A stretch of DNA of 64,000 nt from assembly GCA_027318915.1 (NCBI GenBank), contig DAHVOH010000004.1, positions 11,417 through 75,416 on the forward strand, read 5' to 3'. Below the pieces are notes generated by a model. That model searched no databases. It saw nothing but the letters and a program-made list of their open reading frames with translations, and had not been told where the DNA came from. Below, piece by piece: positions 17,502 to 26,667 of the stretch; the first letter of the stretch is position 1; every line of letters begins with the position of its first letter. The translations under genes were made by a program, and so were the position numbers. The DNA comes from Clostridiales bacterium (GTDB lineage Bacteria; Bacillota_E; Sulfobacillia; Sulfobacillales; JAIMBI01).

Positions 17502-18358
17502 CCTTGCAGGACGTCGTCCGCCGGTTGGAAGAGTATTGGGGGTCTCAGGGGTGCCTGGTCGGGGTGCCCTACGACGTCGAAAAGGGCGCCGGCACCATGA
17601 ATCCGCTGACGTTCTTTCGCATGCTGGGACCCGACCCCTGGCGGGCCGTCTACGTGGAGCCGTGCCGGCGCCCGGTGGACGGCCGCTACGGGGACAACCC
17701 CAACCGCGTGTTTCAACACTTCCAGATGCAGGTGGTGTTGAAGCCGGCGCCCGATGACGTGGTGGACCGGTACTTGGACAGTCTGCAAGCGCTGGGGCTC
17801 AGTCGGGCCGCGCATGACGTGCGGTTCGTGGAGGACAATTGGGAGGCCCCCAGTCTAGGCGCGTGGGGACTGGGCTGGGAGGTGTGGCTGGATGGGATGG
17901 AGATCACCCAGTTCACGTACTTTCAGCAGATGGGGGGATTGGAGTGCCGGCCGCCGGGCGCGGAAATCACTTATGGACTGGAGCGGCTGACCAGCTACCT
18001 GGTGGGCAGTCCTGACATCTGGGGCATCGAGTGGGCGCCCGGGGTGTCGTATGCCGATCTGTGGCGCCGGAGCGAGTTTGAGCACGCCACTTACACATTT
18101 GAGCAAGCCGATCCCGAGCGCCTGATCGCCCGGTTTGAAGACGCCGAGCAGGAGGCCCGGCGTCTGCTGGACCTGAATTTGGTCTATCCCGGGTACGAGT
18201 TTGTGCTCAAGGCGTCGCACGTGTTCAACCAAATGGATGCCCGCGGCGCCATCTCGGTCACGGCCCGCCAAGCCTATTTGGGCCGTGTGCGGCATCTGGC
18301 GCGCCTGGCGGCCGAGCGGTGGCTGGCGCAACGGCATCCCGAGCTGGTGCCGGCATGA
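17498..18358 (+). CDS. glyQ: Glycyl-tRNA synthetase alpha subunit
   Basis: A 286-residue protein matching GlyQ throughout: GTMNPLTFFRMLGPDPW, YGDNPNRVFQHFQMQVVLKP and EITQFTYFQQMGG. The alpha subunit carries the aminoacylation site of the alpha2-beta2 enzyme. The frame is open upstream across recO by chance; the GTG at 17498 has GAGGAAGGAG in front and starts at the homology boundary. It overlaps recO by GTGA, leaving no room for a glycine T-box leader before it. The stop overlaps glyS (ATGA). Confidence 0.96.
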   Translation: MTLQDVVRRLEEYWGSQGCLVGVPYDVEKGAGTMNPLTFFRMLGPDPWRAVYVEPCRRPVDGRYGDNPNRVFQHFQMQVVLKPAPDDVVDRYLDSLQALGLSRAAHDVRFVEDNWEAPSLGAWGLGWEVWLDGMEITQFTYFQQMGGLECRPPGAEITYGLERLTSYLVGSPDIWGIEWAPGVSYADLWRRSEFEHATYTFEQADPERLIARFEDAEQEARRLLDLNLVYPGYEFVLKASHVFNQMDARGAISVTARQAYLGRVRHLARLAAERWLAQRHPELVPA

Positions 18359-20409
18359 TTCCGTTTGCCCTGGAGTTGGGCGTCGAGGAAATGCCGAGCG
18401 GGGTCATGCCGGACTTGGTGCGTCAACTCGACGCCGCCCTCACGGAGGCTCTCACGCGCCATCGGCTCGCTTGCCGGGACCTGGCGGTGGATGCCAGTCC
18501 GCGTCGCCTGTGGGCGACGGGGCACGTGGCGGCTCGGCAGGAAGCGGAGCTCCGGGTGGTGAAGGGCCCGCCTCTGGAGCGGGCCCGGCAGGCGGACGGG
18601 AGCTGGAGTGCGGCCGCCGCCGGGTTCGCGCGGCGCGTGGGCCTGCCGGTGGACGCCCTGGCGGAGGGCGAGGGGGACGAGCGCGGCTATCTGGTGGCGA
18701 CGGTGGTGAGCCCGACGGAGCCGGCGGACCGGGTCCTGGCGCGCGTGTGGCACGAGGCCGTGGGGGCGCTGGCGGCGCCGCGGACCATGCGGTGGACGGA
18801 ACACGATTGGCGCTTCGTTCGTCCGGTGCGCTGGATCCTGGCGCTTGTGGGCGAGGCGGTGCTGGACGTGTCCGAATTCGGCCTGAAGGCCGACGCCCGC
18901 ACCTACGGCAATCGCACCGATCACCCGGGTCCGGTGGCGGTGGGGCGGGCGGACCAGTATCGGCCCGCGTTGATGGCCGCCGGGGTGGAGCTTTCCACCG
19001 CCGCGCGCCGCCGGCGCATCCGCGACGGGGGCGAGGCGCTGGCGCAGACGGTGGGGGGCCGCTTGGCGGTTCACCCCGGCCTGTTGGAGGAGGTCGCCAA
19101 TCTGGTGGAATGGCCGACACCGTTCCTGGGGCACTTTGACCCGGAGTTCTTGACCGTGCCGGCACCCGTTCTGGAGACGGCCATGGTGCACCACCAGCGT
19201 TATTTTCCGATTCGGGACGAGGCGGGCCGGCTGCTGCCCGCCTTTGTGGGCGTGCGCAACGGTGAGGGCGTGGATTTGGCGCAGGTGCGGGCCGGCAACG
19301 AAAAGGTGCTGCGTGCGCGCCTGGCCGACGCCCGCTTCTTCTACGCCGAGGACCGGAAGCGTCCCCTGGCCGACCGCGTGACGGATCTGGACGGCGTGGT
19401 GTTCCATGGGCGCCTCGGCACGTACGGCGACAAGCGGCGGCGGATGAGGGCGCTGGCCGAAGCCGTCGGGCCCGATCTGGGACTCGACGCCGACGAGATG
19501 GAGGCTCTCGCGACCGCCATGGATCTGGCCAAGGCGGATCTGCTGACGCGGGTGGTGGGGGAGTTTCCGGAGCTGGAGGGCATTATGGGCGGGGTCTACG
19601 CGCGGCAGGAGGGCGTGTCCGCCGCGGCGGCGGACGCGGTGGCCGAGCAGTACCATCCCGAAGGCCCGGAGGACCGCCTGCCCGCAGGGCGGGTGGGCCA
19701 GGCGCTGGCGCTGCTGGACCGCTTGGACACCTTGGCGGGGTTTCAACGGGCCGGGTTGAAGCCGCGCGGTTCGGAAGACCCGTTCGCGCTCCGCCGGGCA
19801 GGTCTGGGTGTGGTTCGCCTCCTCATGGAAGGGGCGCTGGCCCCGGTGGATCTCGGGGATCTGGTGCGCGGCGCGCTCTTCGTGCATGAAACGGACGATC
19901 CCGCCATGGCCGAGGACTTGGCCGATTTTCTGCGGGCGCGCGCCCGGGGGTACTGGACCGGCCGATTTCGCGGCGATGTGATTGAAGCGGCGCTGGCCGG
20001 CTCCGCCCCTCTGGCCTCACTGCCCCAACGGCTGGCGGCGCTGGCCGAGCGCCTGGACCGCGACGACTTTACGACCTTGGTCGTGGCCTTCAAGCGGGCC
20101 AGTCATCTGAGCCGCGGCACGCCGCCCGCCTCCGGGGGTCAATATTCGGACCCGGCGGAGCGGGCGCTCGGTGAGGCCCTCGCCCAGGCCCGGGCGGCCA
20201 GCGACCCGCTGGCCGCCGGCCAAGCCTACTGGGACGCGGCCACGGCGCTCGGGGCGCCGGTGGACCGCTTCTTCGCCGACGTGCTGGTCATGGATCCGGA
20301 TCCGGCCGTGCGGGCGCGGCGCTTGGGCCTGCTGGCCGCCGTGGCGGAGTTCCTGCGCCGGGGCGCCGATCTGGGGCGCATCACAGGGGAGCGAGGAGGG
20401 ATCGGATGA
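18355..20409 (+). CDS. glyS: Glycyl-tRNA synthetase beta subunit
   Basis: A 684-residue protein starting MIPFALELGVEEMPSGVMPD, with the family blocks RTMRW and FVRPVRWILALVG, then HHQRYFPI and VRNGEG, and an HD-like middle part. The beta subunit binds tRNA-Gly in the alpha2-beta2 synthetase. The ATG at 18355 overlaps the glyQ stop; an earlier in-frame ATG lies inside glyQ. It ends overlapping the next gene by ATGA. The length is as usual for the family. Confidence 0.95.
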   Translation: MIPFALELGVEEMPSGVMPDLVRQLDAALTEALTRHRLACRDLAVDASPRRLWATGHVAARQEAELRVVKGPPLERARQADGSWSAAAAGFARRVGLPVDALAEGEGDERGYLVATVVSPTEPADRVLARVWHEAVGALAAPRTMRWTEHDWRFVRPVRWILALVGEAVLDVSEFGLKADARTYGNRTDHPGPVAVGRADQYRPALMAAGVELSTAARRRRIRDGGEALAQTVGGRLAVHPGLLEEVANLVEWPTPFLGHFDPEFLTVPAPVLETAMVHHQRYFPIRDEAGRLLPAFVGVRNGEGVDLAQVRAGNEKVLRARLADARFFYAEDRKRPLADRVTDLDGVVFHGRLGTYGDKRRRMRALAEAVGPDLGLDADEMEALATAMDLAKADLLTRVVGEFPELEGIMGGVYARQEGVSAAAADAVAEQYHPEGPEDRLPAGRVGQALALLDRLDTLAGFQRAGLKPRGSEDPFALRRAGLGVVRLLMEGALAPVDLGDLVRGALFVHETDDPAMAEDLADFLRARARGYWTGRFRGDVIEAALAGSAPLASLPQRLAALAERLDRDDFTTLVVAFKRASHLSRGTPPASGGQYSDPAERALGEALAQARAASDPLAAGQAYWDAATALGAPVDRFFADVLVMDPDPAVRARRLGLLAAVAEFLRRGADLGRITGERGGIG

Positions 20410-21227
20410 CGGCCACGGTGCTGGTGGTGTCGGATTCGCTCGGTGAGACGGCCGAGCAGGTGGTGCGGGGCGCGGCCATCCAGTTTGACGGGGGCGCCGG
20501 CGGGGTGCGGGTGGAGCGGGTGCCGCACGTGGACAGCGTGGAGGCGGTGGAGCGAGCGGTGGCTCACGCGCAGGCCCGGGCGCCGTCCCTCATCGTCTAC
20601 ACTCTGGTCAAACCGGAGCTTAGGCGCTGTCTCAACAGCTGTGCGGACGGCGCGGGCGTGCCCCACATCGACCTGTTGGGCCCCACCTTAGAGGCGCTGG
20701 CGCAGGCGCTGGGCAAAGAGCCGCACCTGGTGCCGGGGCTGACGCATCGTCTGGACCGGGAATACTTTGACCGCGTTGAGGCGGTGGAGTTTGCCGTGAA
20801 GTACGACGACGGCAAGGACCCCGCCGGGGTGCTTCTGGCCGACGTGGTGATTCTGGGCGTGTCGCGCACCTCGAAGACCCCGGTGTCCTTGTACCTGGCC
20901 AATCATCGGCTCAAGGTGGCCAACATTCCGTTGGTGCCGGAAGTGCCGGTGCCGGCCGAGGTGTTCCGGGCCGGCCGAAAGAAGTGTGTCGGCCTGGTGA
21001 TTGACCCGGATCTGCTGGCCAACATCCGGCGCCAGCGTCTGAAGGCCATCGGCTTGTCGGCCGCGTCCCCGTATGCCAGCGCGGACCGCATCATGCAGGA
21101 ACTGGATTATGCCTGGGATGTCTACCGGCGGCTGGGCTGTCCCGTGGTTGATGTCACCAACCACGCCGTGGAAGAGACGGCCAGCCGGATCTTGGAAATC
21201 GTACAACAGGAGGGACGTGCGGGATGA
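20406..21227 (+). CDS. Pyruvate, phosphate dikinase regulatory protein (PDRP)
   Basis: A 273-residue DUF299/PDRP protein: VVSDSLGETAEQVVRGAA at the N-terminus, the P-loop-like GVSRTSKT starting at residue 151, and a C-terminal block with SADRIMQELDYAWDVYRRLGC. These bifunctional enzymes phosphorylate PPDK on threonine with ADP and reverse it with phosphate. The target gene ppdK follows directly and overlaps by four bases, so assignment to PPDK rather than PEP synthase regulation is well supported. Confidence 0.94.
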   Translation: MTATVLVVSDSLGETAEQVVRGAAIQFDGGAGGVRVERVPHVDSVEAVERAVAHAQARAPSLIVYTLVKPELRRCLNSCADGAGVPHIDLLGPTLEALAQALGKEPHLVPGLTHRLDREYFDRVEAVEFAVKYDDGKDPAGVLLADVVILGVSRTSKTPVSLYLANHRLKVANIPLVPEVPVPAEVFRAGRKKCVGLVIDPDLLANIRRQRLKAIGLSAASPYASADRIMQELDYAWDVYRRLGCPVVDVTNHAVEETASRILEIVQQEGRAG

Positions 21228-23857
21228 GTCGATGGGTGTTCTATTTCGAAGAGGGATCCAAGGACGATCGGGCCCGCTTGGGCGGCAAAGGGGCCGGGCT
21301 GGCGGAGATGAGCCGGATCGGCCTGCCGGTGCCGCCGGGATTCACCATCACCACCGAGGCGTGCAATGCCTATCAGCGTGATCGCGCCGTCCCGCCCGAT
21401 TTGATGGCCGAGGTGTTTGAGCACCTGGAAGGATTGGAAAAACGGGTGGCCAAACGTCTCGGTGACCCCGAGCAGCCGCTTTTGGTCTCGGTCCGCTCGG
21501 GGGCCGCCATCTCCATGCCGGGAATGATGGACACGGTGCTCAATTTGGGGCTGAATCGGGCGACGGCCGCCGGGCTGGCCCAGCTGACCGACAACCCGCG
21601 GTTTGCGCTGGACAGCTACCGCCGGTTCATTCAAATGTTCGGCAATGTCGTCATGCACATGGAACACGGAGGCTTTGAGGACATCCTGGCCCAGGTCAAG
21701 GAGGAGATGGGGGTTCGGGAAGATCAGTCGCTGTCCGAAGACGCGTTGCATCTGGTCATCGATCGCTATCTCGCCCACGTGCAATCGGTCGCGGGCCGCG
21801 AGTTTCCAGAGGACCCCAAGGTGCAGCTGACCATGGCCATCGAGGCCGTCTTTGACTCCTGGAACAATCCGCGCGCCCAGGTGTATCGCCGCATCAACAA
21901 GATTCCCGACGATCTGGGCACGGCGGTCAATGTGCAGTCGATGGCGTTCGGCAATATGGGGGACACGTCCGGCACCGGCGTGCTGTTCACCCGCAACCCC
22001 AACACGGGCGATCCCGGCCTGTACGGGGAGTTTTTGACCAACGCGCAGGGCGAGGACGTTGTGGCCGGCATCCGCACGCCGCGGCCCATCGCCGAGCTGG
22101 AGCGGGTGCTGCCGGCCACCTACCGTCAGCTGCAGGAGGTTTGCCACCTGCTGGAGACCCACTATCGGGACATGCAGGACATTGAGTTCACGGTGGAGCG
22201 CGAACGGCTCTATGTGCTGCAAACCCGCACCGGCAAGCGCACGGCCCGGGCCGCGGTGAAGGTGGCCGTGGATATGGCCCGGGACGGCATCATCACGCGG
22301 GAGGAGGCGGTGCTGCGGCAAGACCCGGAACAGGTGCGGCAGCTGCTGTACCGGCAAATCGATCCGGGGGCGGTGGTGCAGGAGATTGCCCGCGGTCTCC
22401 CGGCGTCGCCGGGCGCGGCGGCGGGACAGGTGGTGTTTGACGCCGACGAGGCCGAGCGTCGGGGCAACGCCGGCGAGCGCGTGATCCTGGTGCGCCCGGA
22501 GACGACGCCGGACGACATTCACGGCATCGTGGCGGCCCAGGGGGTGCTCACCAGCCGCGGGGGCATGACCTCGCACGCCGCCATCGTGGCGCGGGGCATG
22601 GGCAAGCCCGCCGTCACCGGCTGCGACATGGTTCAGATTGACGTGGCCCGCGGTCAGTTTGTGGCCGTGGAAGCGGTGGTGCGGGCCGGCGACGTCATCA
22701 CCATCGACGGGGCCACGGGGCGGGTTATCGTCGGCGAAGTGCCCACCGTGGAACCACGGCTGTTTCCCGAGTTCGAGACGCTGCTGGAGTGGGCGGACGG
22801 GTTTCGGCGCCTGGGTGTGGAGGCCAACGCCGACACGCCCGAGGATGCGGCCCGCGCGCGCGCGTTTGGCGCCCAGGGCGTGGGACTCTGTCGGACGGAG
22901 CACATGTTTATGGGACAAGATCGCCTGCCGGTGGTGCAGGAGATGATCCTGGCCGAGGCGGCGGAGAACCGCAAGCGGGCGTTGGCGCAGCTGCTGCCCA
23001 TGCAGGAGGAGGGCTTCTACGGCATCCTGAAGGCGATGGAGGGCTTGCCGGTCACCATCCGCCTGCTGGACCCGCCGCTGCATGAGTTCCTGCCCGATCC
23101 GGCCGAGGTGGCCGAAGCGTTGGCGCGCGCGGAGACGGCCGGCAACGAGGCGGAGGCTGTCCATCTGGCCCAGGTGGAGCGGCGGGCGCGGGCGCTGCAG
23201 GAATTCAACCCCATGCTGGGATTCCGCGGCGTCCGCTTGGGTCTCGTCTATCCGGAGATCTACGCCATGCAGGCGAGGGCCATCTTCCGGGCCGAGGGGC
23301 GACTGCTGCAGGAGGGGTTCGACCCGCACGTGGAAGTGATGATTCCGCTGGTGGGCATCGCGGCCGAGTTGGAACACATGGCGACGCTGGTGGCCGGAGT
23401 CAACGCGGAGGTGGCGCGCGCCACGGGACGCGAGTTGCCCTACAAGCTGGGCACCATGATCGAGGTGCCGCGGGCGGCCCTGACCGCGGCGGAGATTGCG
23501 CCGACCGCTCAGTTCTTCTCGTTCGGCACCAACGACCTGACCCAAACCACCTTCGGCTACAGCCGTGACGACGCGGAGTCCAAGTTTCTGCCCACGTATC
23601 TGGCCGACAAAATTCTCACCGACAATCCCTTCGTCACCCTCGACCAGCCGGGGGTGGGCCGGTTGATTGAGTGGGCGGTGGCCGACGGGCGGCGGGTGCG
23701 GCCGGATCTGCACATCGGCATCTGCGGCGAACATGGGGGCGACCCGGCTTCGATCGCGTTCTGCCACCGGGTGGGTCTGGATTATGTGAGCTGCTCGCCC
23801 TATCGGGTGCCCATCGCCCGCCTGTCGGCGGCTCAGGCGGCGCTCCAGCAGCGATAA
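21224..23857 (+). CDS. ppdK: Pyruvate, phosphate dikinase
   Basis: An 877-residue protein with an N-terminal ATP-grasp domain (GGKGAGLAEMSRIGLPVPPGF; VRSGAAISMPGMMDTVLN), a central phosphohistidine domain with GGMTSHAAIVARGMGKP, and a C-terminal TIM barrel with GICGEHGGDP. The swivelling histidine is H451; the neighbouring T449 is the expected target of the regulatory protein encoded just upstream. PPDK interconverts PEP, AMP, PPi and pyruvate, ATP, Pi. It is the last gene of the long plus-strand run and is followed by a strong hairpin at 23961-23988. Confidence 0.97.
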   Translation: MSRWVFYFEEGSKDDRARLGGKGAGLAEMSRIGLPVPPGFTITTEACNAYQRDRAVPPDLMAEVFEHLEGLEKRVAKRLGDPEQPLLVSVRSGAAISMPGMMDTVLNLGLNRATAAGLAQLTDNPRFALDSYRRFIQMFGNVVMHMEHGGFEDILAQVKEEMGVREDQSLSEDALHLVIDRYLAHVQSVAGREFPEDPKVQLTMAIEAVFDSWNNPRAQVYRRINKIPDDLGTAVNVQSMAFGNMGDTSGTGVLFTRNPNTGDPGLYGEFLTNAQGEDVVAGIRTPRPIAELERVLPATYRQLQEVCHLLETHYRDMQDIEFTVERERLYVLQTRTGKRTARAAVKVAVDMARDGIITREEAVLRQDPEQVRQLLYRQIDPGAVVQEIARGLPASPGAAAGQVVFDADEAERRGNAGERVILVRPETTPDDIHGIVAAQGVLTSRGGMTSHAAIVARGMGKPAVTGCDMVQIDVARGQFVAVEAVVRAGDVITIDGATGRVIVGEVPTVEPRLFPEFETLLEWADGFRRLGVEANADTPEDAARARAFGAQGVGLCRTEHMFMGQDRLPVVQEMILAEAAENRKRALAQLLPMQEEGFYGILKAMEGLPVTIRLLDPPLHEFLPDPAEVAEALARAETAGNEAEAVHLAQVERRARALQEFNPMLGFRGVRLGLVYPEIYAMQARAIFRAEGRLLQEGFDPHVEVMIPLVGIAAELEHMATLVAGVNAEVARATGRELPYKLGTMIEVPRAALTAAEIAPTAQFFSFGTNDLTQTTFGYSRDDAESKFLPTYLADKILTDNPFVTLDQPGVGRLIEWAVADGRRVRPDLHIGICGEHGGDPASIAFCHRVGLDYVSCSPYRVPIARLSAAQAALQQR

Positions 23858-23960
23858 GCCGGGCACGTGGCGAGTCGGAGCGCGGCAGGGTCGGCAGGCG
23901 GCGTCGCGGCGCCGCCGGGAAGCGCCCCCCTTCCGTCGGGGATCCGACGCCAGGACCGAG

Positions 23961-23988
23961 CGAGCCCCCGGAACATTCCGGGGGCTCG
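23961..23988. terminator. Perfect hairpin after ppdK, no U-tract
   Basis: CGAGCCCCCGGAA (23961-23973) is repeated in inverse as 23976-23988, giving up to 13 base pairs around CA; the central A-T pairs may open into a larger loop. It lies about 100 bases after ppdK and 59 bases from the stop of the converging secreted-protein gene. No T-run follows on either strand. It probably acts as a shared transcription end for both sides. Confidence 0.6.
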
Positions 23989-24046
23989 GCTGGCGGGCGA
24001 GGCACGCCCGCCGGGACTGCGCGCCGCGGGCTCCGGTCCCGGACGC

Positions 24047-24511
24047 CTACGGCGCCACTTGCAGCTGCGTCATGTCGGGAACCGGAAGGCCCAGCGCGAT
24101 GCCGTTCATCAAATAGTGCCCCATGGCGGCCGGCACCATGAGGGTGGGATGAAAGGCGCCGTCGGCCAGGGACAGTCCGGTGATGGTGAGCATGCCGCCC
24201 GCCGTCGACCAGGTGACGGTGCCGCTGTCCACCGAGGTGCCGATCAACGGCATGCTGGGGCTGTGCACGCAGTCGGAGCCGTGATAGGTGCCGGTGCCGT
24301 TGCTGTCCAATTCGATCCAAAGCCAGAATCCGTTGGGCAGAAAGCTGCTGGGGCCGTTGGAATTGGCCGACAGCTCGATCTGATAGACCGCGTCGCCGCC
24401 GTAGCCGAGATTGGCCGCGGCGGCGGTTCCGCCGGCCATCAGCAGCGCGGCGACCAGCGAGCCGGCCGCCACAAGACCGATGAGAGCTCGCCGCAGTCGC
24501 ATTGGAATCAA
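24047..24511 (-). CDS. Small secreted protein, unknown function
   Basis: A 154-residue protein with a clear Sec signal: MRLRRALIGLVAAGSLVAALL followed by MAGGTAAAA, and predicted cleavage near TAAAA-NLGYGG. The mature part is rich in Gly, Ser, Thr and aromatic residues (GDAVYQIELSANS, NGFWLWIELDSNGTG, GTVTWSTAGGML), suggesting an all-beta fold; it has a single cysteine. No family is recognised. The TTG at 24511 is chosen because AAGGAGG lies eight bases before it on this strand; the ATG at 24502 is the alternative and makes little difference. It stands alone, transcribed away from dnaG. Confidence 0.7.
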   Translation of the reverse strand: MIPMRLRRALIGLVAAGSLVAALLMAGGTAAAANLGYGGDAVYQIELSANSNGPSSFLPNGFWLWIELDSNGTGTYHGSDCVHSPSMPLIGTSVDSGTVTWSTAGGMLTITGLSLADGAFHPTLMVPAAMGHYLMNGIALGLPVPDMTQLQVAP

Positions 24512-24930
24512 AAGACTCCCCTCCTTCCGTGAACTTGGAACAGCGAGAGTATTCGGCATCGGCGGAATGACTCCTGCATGGACGCGGTCGCCGTCGGTAT
24601 CAACGGGAGTGTCATTCTCGCTCTTGGCCCGACGCCGACATTCGGGCGGGGTGCCACGGGTTTGCACCATCGGCGGGCGCGGGGCGGGTGGAGCGCGGCC
24701 GCGGTGAGCCCGCACGGCATGAGCGGCCGCGGCGCGTCGGGCCGCCCGTCGGCACACCGTGGGGCACCCGAGCGCGGCATCCGGCAAACCTGCGGCGGGG
24801 TGGGTAAGGAGCCGCGGCACCGCACGGTCTGCGCATCGCCCGAATCGTCTGCCGTTGCCCGCGAGGCGGTTTTGGCCCAGGGCAGGAAACTGGCGACCAA
24901 CAGCGAACCATTGTTAGCGGGGGATGGCGG
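24512..24930. other. Intergenic region between secreted-protein gene and dnaG
   Basis: These 419 bases separate two divergent genes. The left end holds the AAGGAGG site of the minus-strand gene. The rest is GC-rich with open frames in several directions that show no domain or ribosome-binding site. No convincing -35/-10 pair was found for dnaG. The dnaG start is preceded only by GGGGGATGG. Confidence 0.5.
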
Positions 24931-26664
24931 ATGCCAGGCTATGAGCCGCAGGTGATTGACGACGTCCGCCGAGCCGTTGACATCGTGGATGTGGTCGGCG
25001 AGACCGTGGCGCTCCGGCGCCGTGGTCGGAAGCTTTGGGGCCTCTGCCCGTTTCACGGCGAGAAAACCCCATCCTTCACCGTGGACCCGGATCAGCAACT
25101 CTTTTATTGTTTCGGATGCCATAAGGGCGGCAATGTCTTCACCTATGTGATGGAGCGCGACCGTCGCTCGTTTCCCGAAGCCGTGGAATCGCTGGCCGAG
25201 CGGGCCGGGATGGCGGTCAGTCCGGCCGCCGCCCCGCAGGCGGGACGGCGGGAGCGTCTGCGGGCACTGTTGGCCGCCGCTCAGGAGTATTTCCGACAGG
25301 GATTGGAGTCCAGCGGGGCGGCGACGGCGGAACTGGCCCGGCGCGGTGTCGACGGGGACTTGGCGCGGCGTTTCGGGATCGGCTACGCGCCGGACAGCTG
25401 GGATGGTCTGGTGGGCGCGCTCGGGCGCCGCGGGTTCAAACCCGACGAGATGGTGGAGGCGGGCGTGGCGGCGTCGCGGCCGCGGGGTGGGGTCTACGAC
25501 CGGATGCGCGGGCGCCTGACGTTCCCGATTCCCGACGCCGACGGACGCCTGGTGGGATTCGGCGGACGGATCGTGGGCGAAGGGGAGCCCAAGTACCTCA
25601 ACTCGCCCGACACGCCGCTCTACCAAAAGGGTCGCATCCTGTACCGAACGGATCTGTCCCGGCTCCACTGGCGGGACAAGCCGCCGATTCTGGTGGAGGG
25701 ATACTTTGACGTCTTGGCCTGTCACCGGGCCGGATTGCCGGAAGCTGTGGCTTCGCTGGGAACCGCGCTCACAATGGACCATGTCCGATACCTGCGGCGT
25801 TTTACCGATCGCGCGATCCTTTGTTACGACAGTGACCGGGCCGGTGTTGAGGCGGCGGAGCGGGCATTCCAAATGTTGGCAGAGAGTGGGGTTGCTGTCC
25901 TGCACATGGCCATTCCAAGCGGCAAGGACGTGGACGAGTTCCTGGCGCTGGCGGGCGCGGAACGGGTCAGGGAAGAAGCTGCCCGGGCGATGCCGTATTT
26001 GACCCGCCGAATCCAGGAGCGGGCGGCGGATGTGCGTCGAGACCCGGCCAGCAAGGCGGAGGCGGTGCGGGAGCTGAAGCCGTTGCTGCTGGCGGTGCAA
26101 GATCCGGTGGAGCGCCAAGGGCATCTGCAGTTGCTAGAGAGAACATGGGCGCTGGATCCACGTATCTTAGCACAGGCGTTAAGGACGAAACAAGGCCCGG
26201 AGGGGAATAAGCCCGGAAATTTCCGGCATAATATGGGTCGGCAGCCGGAAAAATTTGCCCTTCCGAAGGATGAAGTCAATTTGCTGGGGTGGCTCATACA
26301 ATTTCCGGATCAGATGGAAGGGGTTTTGACGACTCTTCCCGAATTGTGTAAGGACGCGCGGTGGTCCGACATTGCCGCCGCTTGGCCGGTCCTCCAGCAG
26401 ATGCCGCTGGCAGACTGGATTGGGACATTGCCCGTGGGGGCGCGGGAGCTGGCGGCGGAGGCGGCCATGGCGGAGGTGCCGGCAAGCCGGGAGGCTGTAA
26501 ACGGATTGGCGTTGGCCTTGAGGCGGCGCCGGCAAGAGGAGCGTTGGCAGGAATTGAAGCGCCGGGCGGCAGCCGGACCCTTGGACCCGGATCTGGAGCG
26601 GGAAATCATGGCGCTGTGGCCGGAAATCCGTGAGGCCAAACAGTCGCCGCGAAAGGAGGGATGA
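24931..26664 (+). CDS. dnaG: DNA primase DnaG
   Basis: A 577-residue protein. The CHC2 zinc finger uses C39, H42, C60 and C63 (GLCPFHGEKTPSF; FYCFGCHKGG). The catalytic core has the Toprim motifs ILVEGYFD and CYDSDRAG. The C-terminal DnaB-binding domain is present but short and diverged. Primase makes RNA primers for replication. About 160 bases encoding the linker before the C-terminal domain (around 26165-26330) are much less GC-rich than the rest of the gene. The stop is three bases before rpoD, as in the conserved dnaG-rpoD operon. Confidence 0.95.
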   Translation: MPGYEPQVIDDVRRAVDIVDVVGETVALRRRGRKLWGLCPFHGEKTPSFTVDPDQQLFYCFGCHKGGNVFTYVMERDRRSFPEAVESLAERAGMAVSPAAAPQAGRRERLRALLAAAQEYFRQGLESSGAATAELARRGVDGDLARRFGIGYAPDSWDGLVGALGRRGFKPDEMVEAGVAASRPRGGVYDRMRGRLTFPIPDADGRLVGFGGRIVGEGEPKYLNSPDTPLYQKGRILYRTDLSRLHWRDKPPILVEGYFDVLACHRAGLPEAVASLGTALTMDHVRYLRRFTDRAILCYDSDRAGVEAAERAFQMLAESGVAVLHMAIPSGKDVDEFLALAGAERVREEAARAMPYLTRRIQERAADVRRDPASKAEAVRELKPLLLAVQDPVERQGHLQLLERTWALDPRILAQALRTKQGPEGNKPGNFRHNMGRQPEKFALPKDEVNLLGWLIQFPDQMEGVLTTLPELCKDARWSDIAAAWPVLQQMPLADWIGTLPVGARELAAEAAMAEVPASREAVNGLALALRRRRQEERWQELKRRAAAGPLDPDLEREIMALWPEIREAKQSPRKEG

Positions 26665-26667
26665 TCA

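Noticed and set aside
21122..23866. A 914-codon open frame on the minus strand
   Set aside because: It mirrors ppdK and is rich in His, Arg, Gln and Pro, as expected for the antisense of a GC-rich gene.
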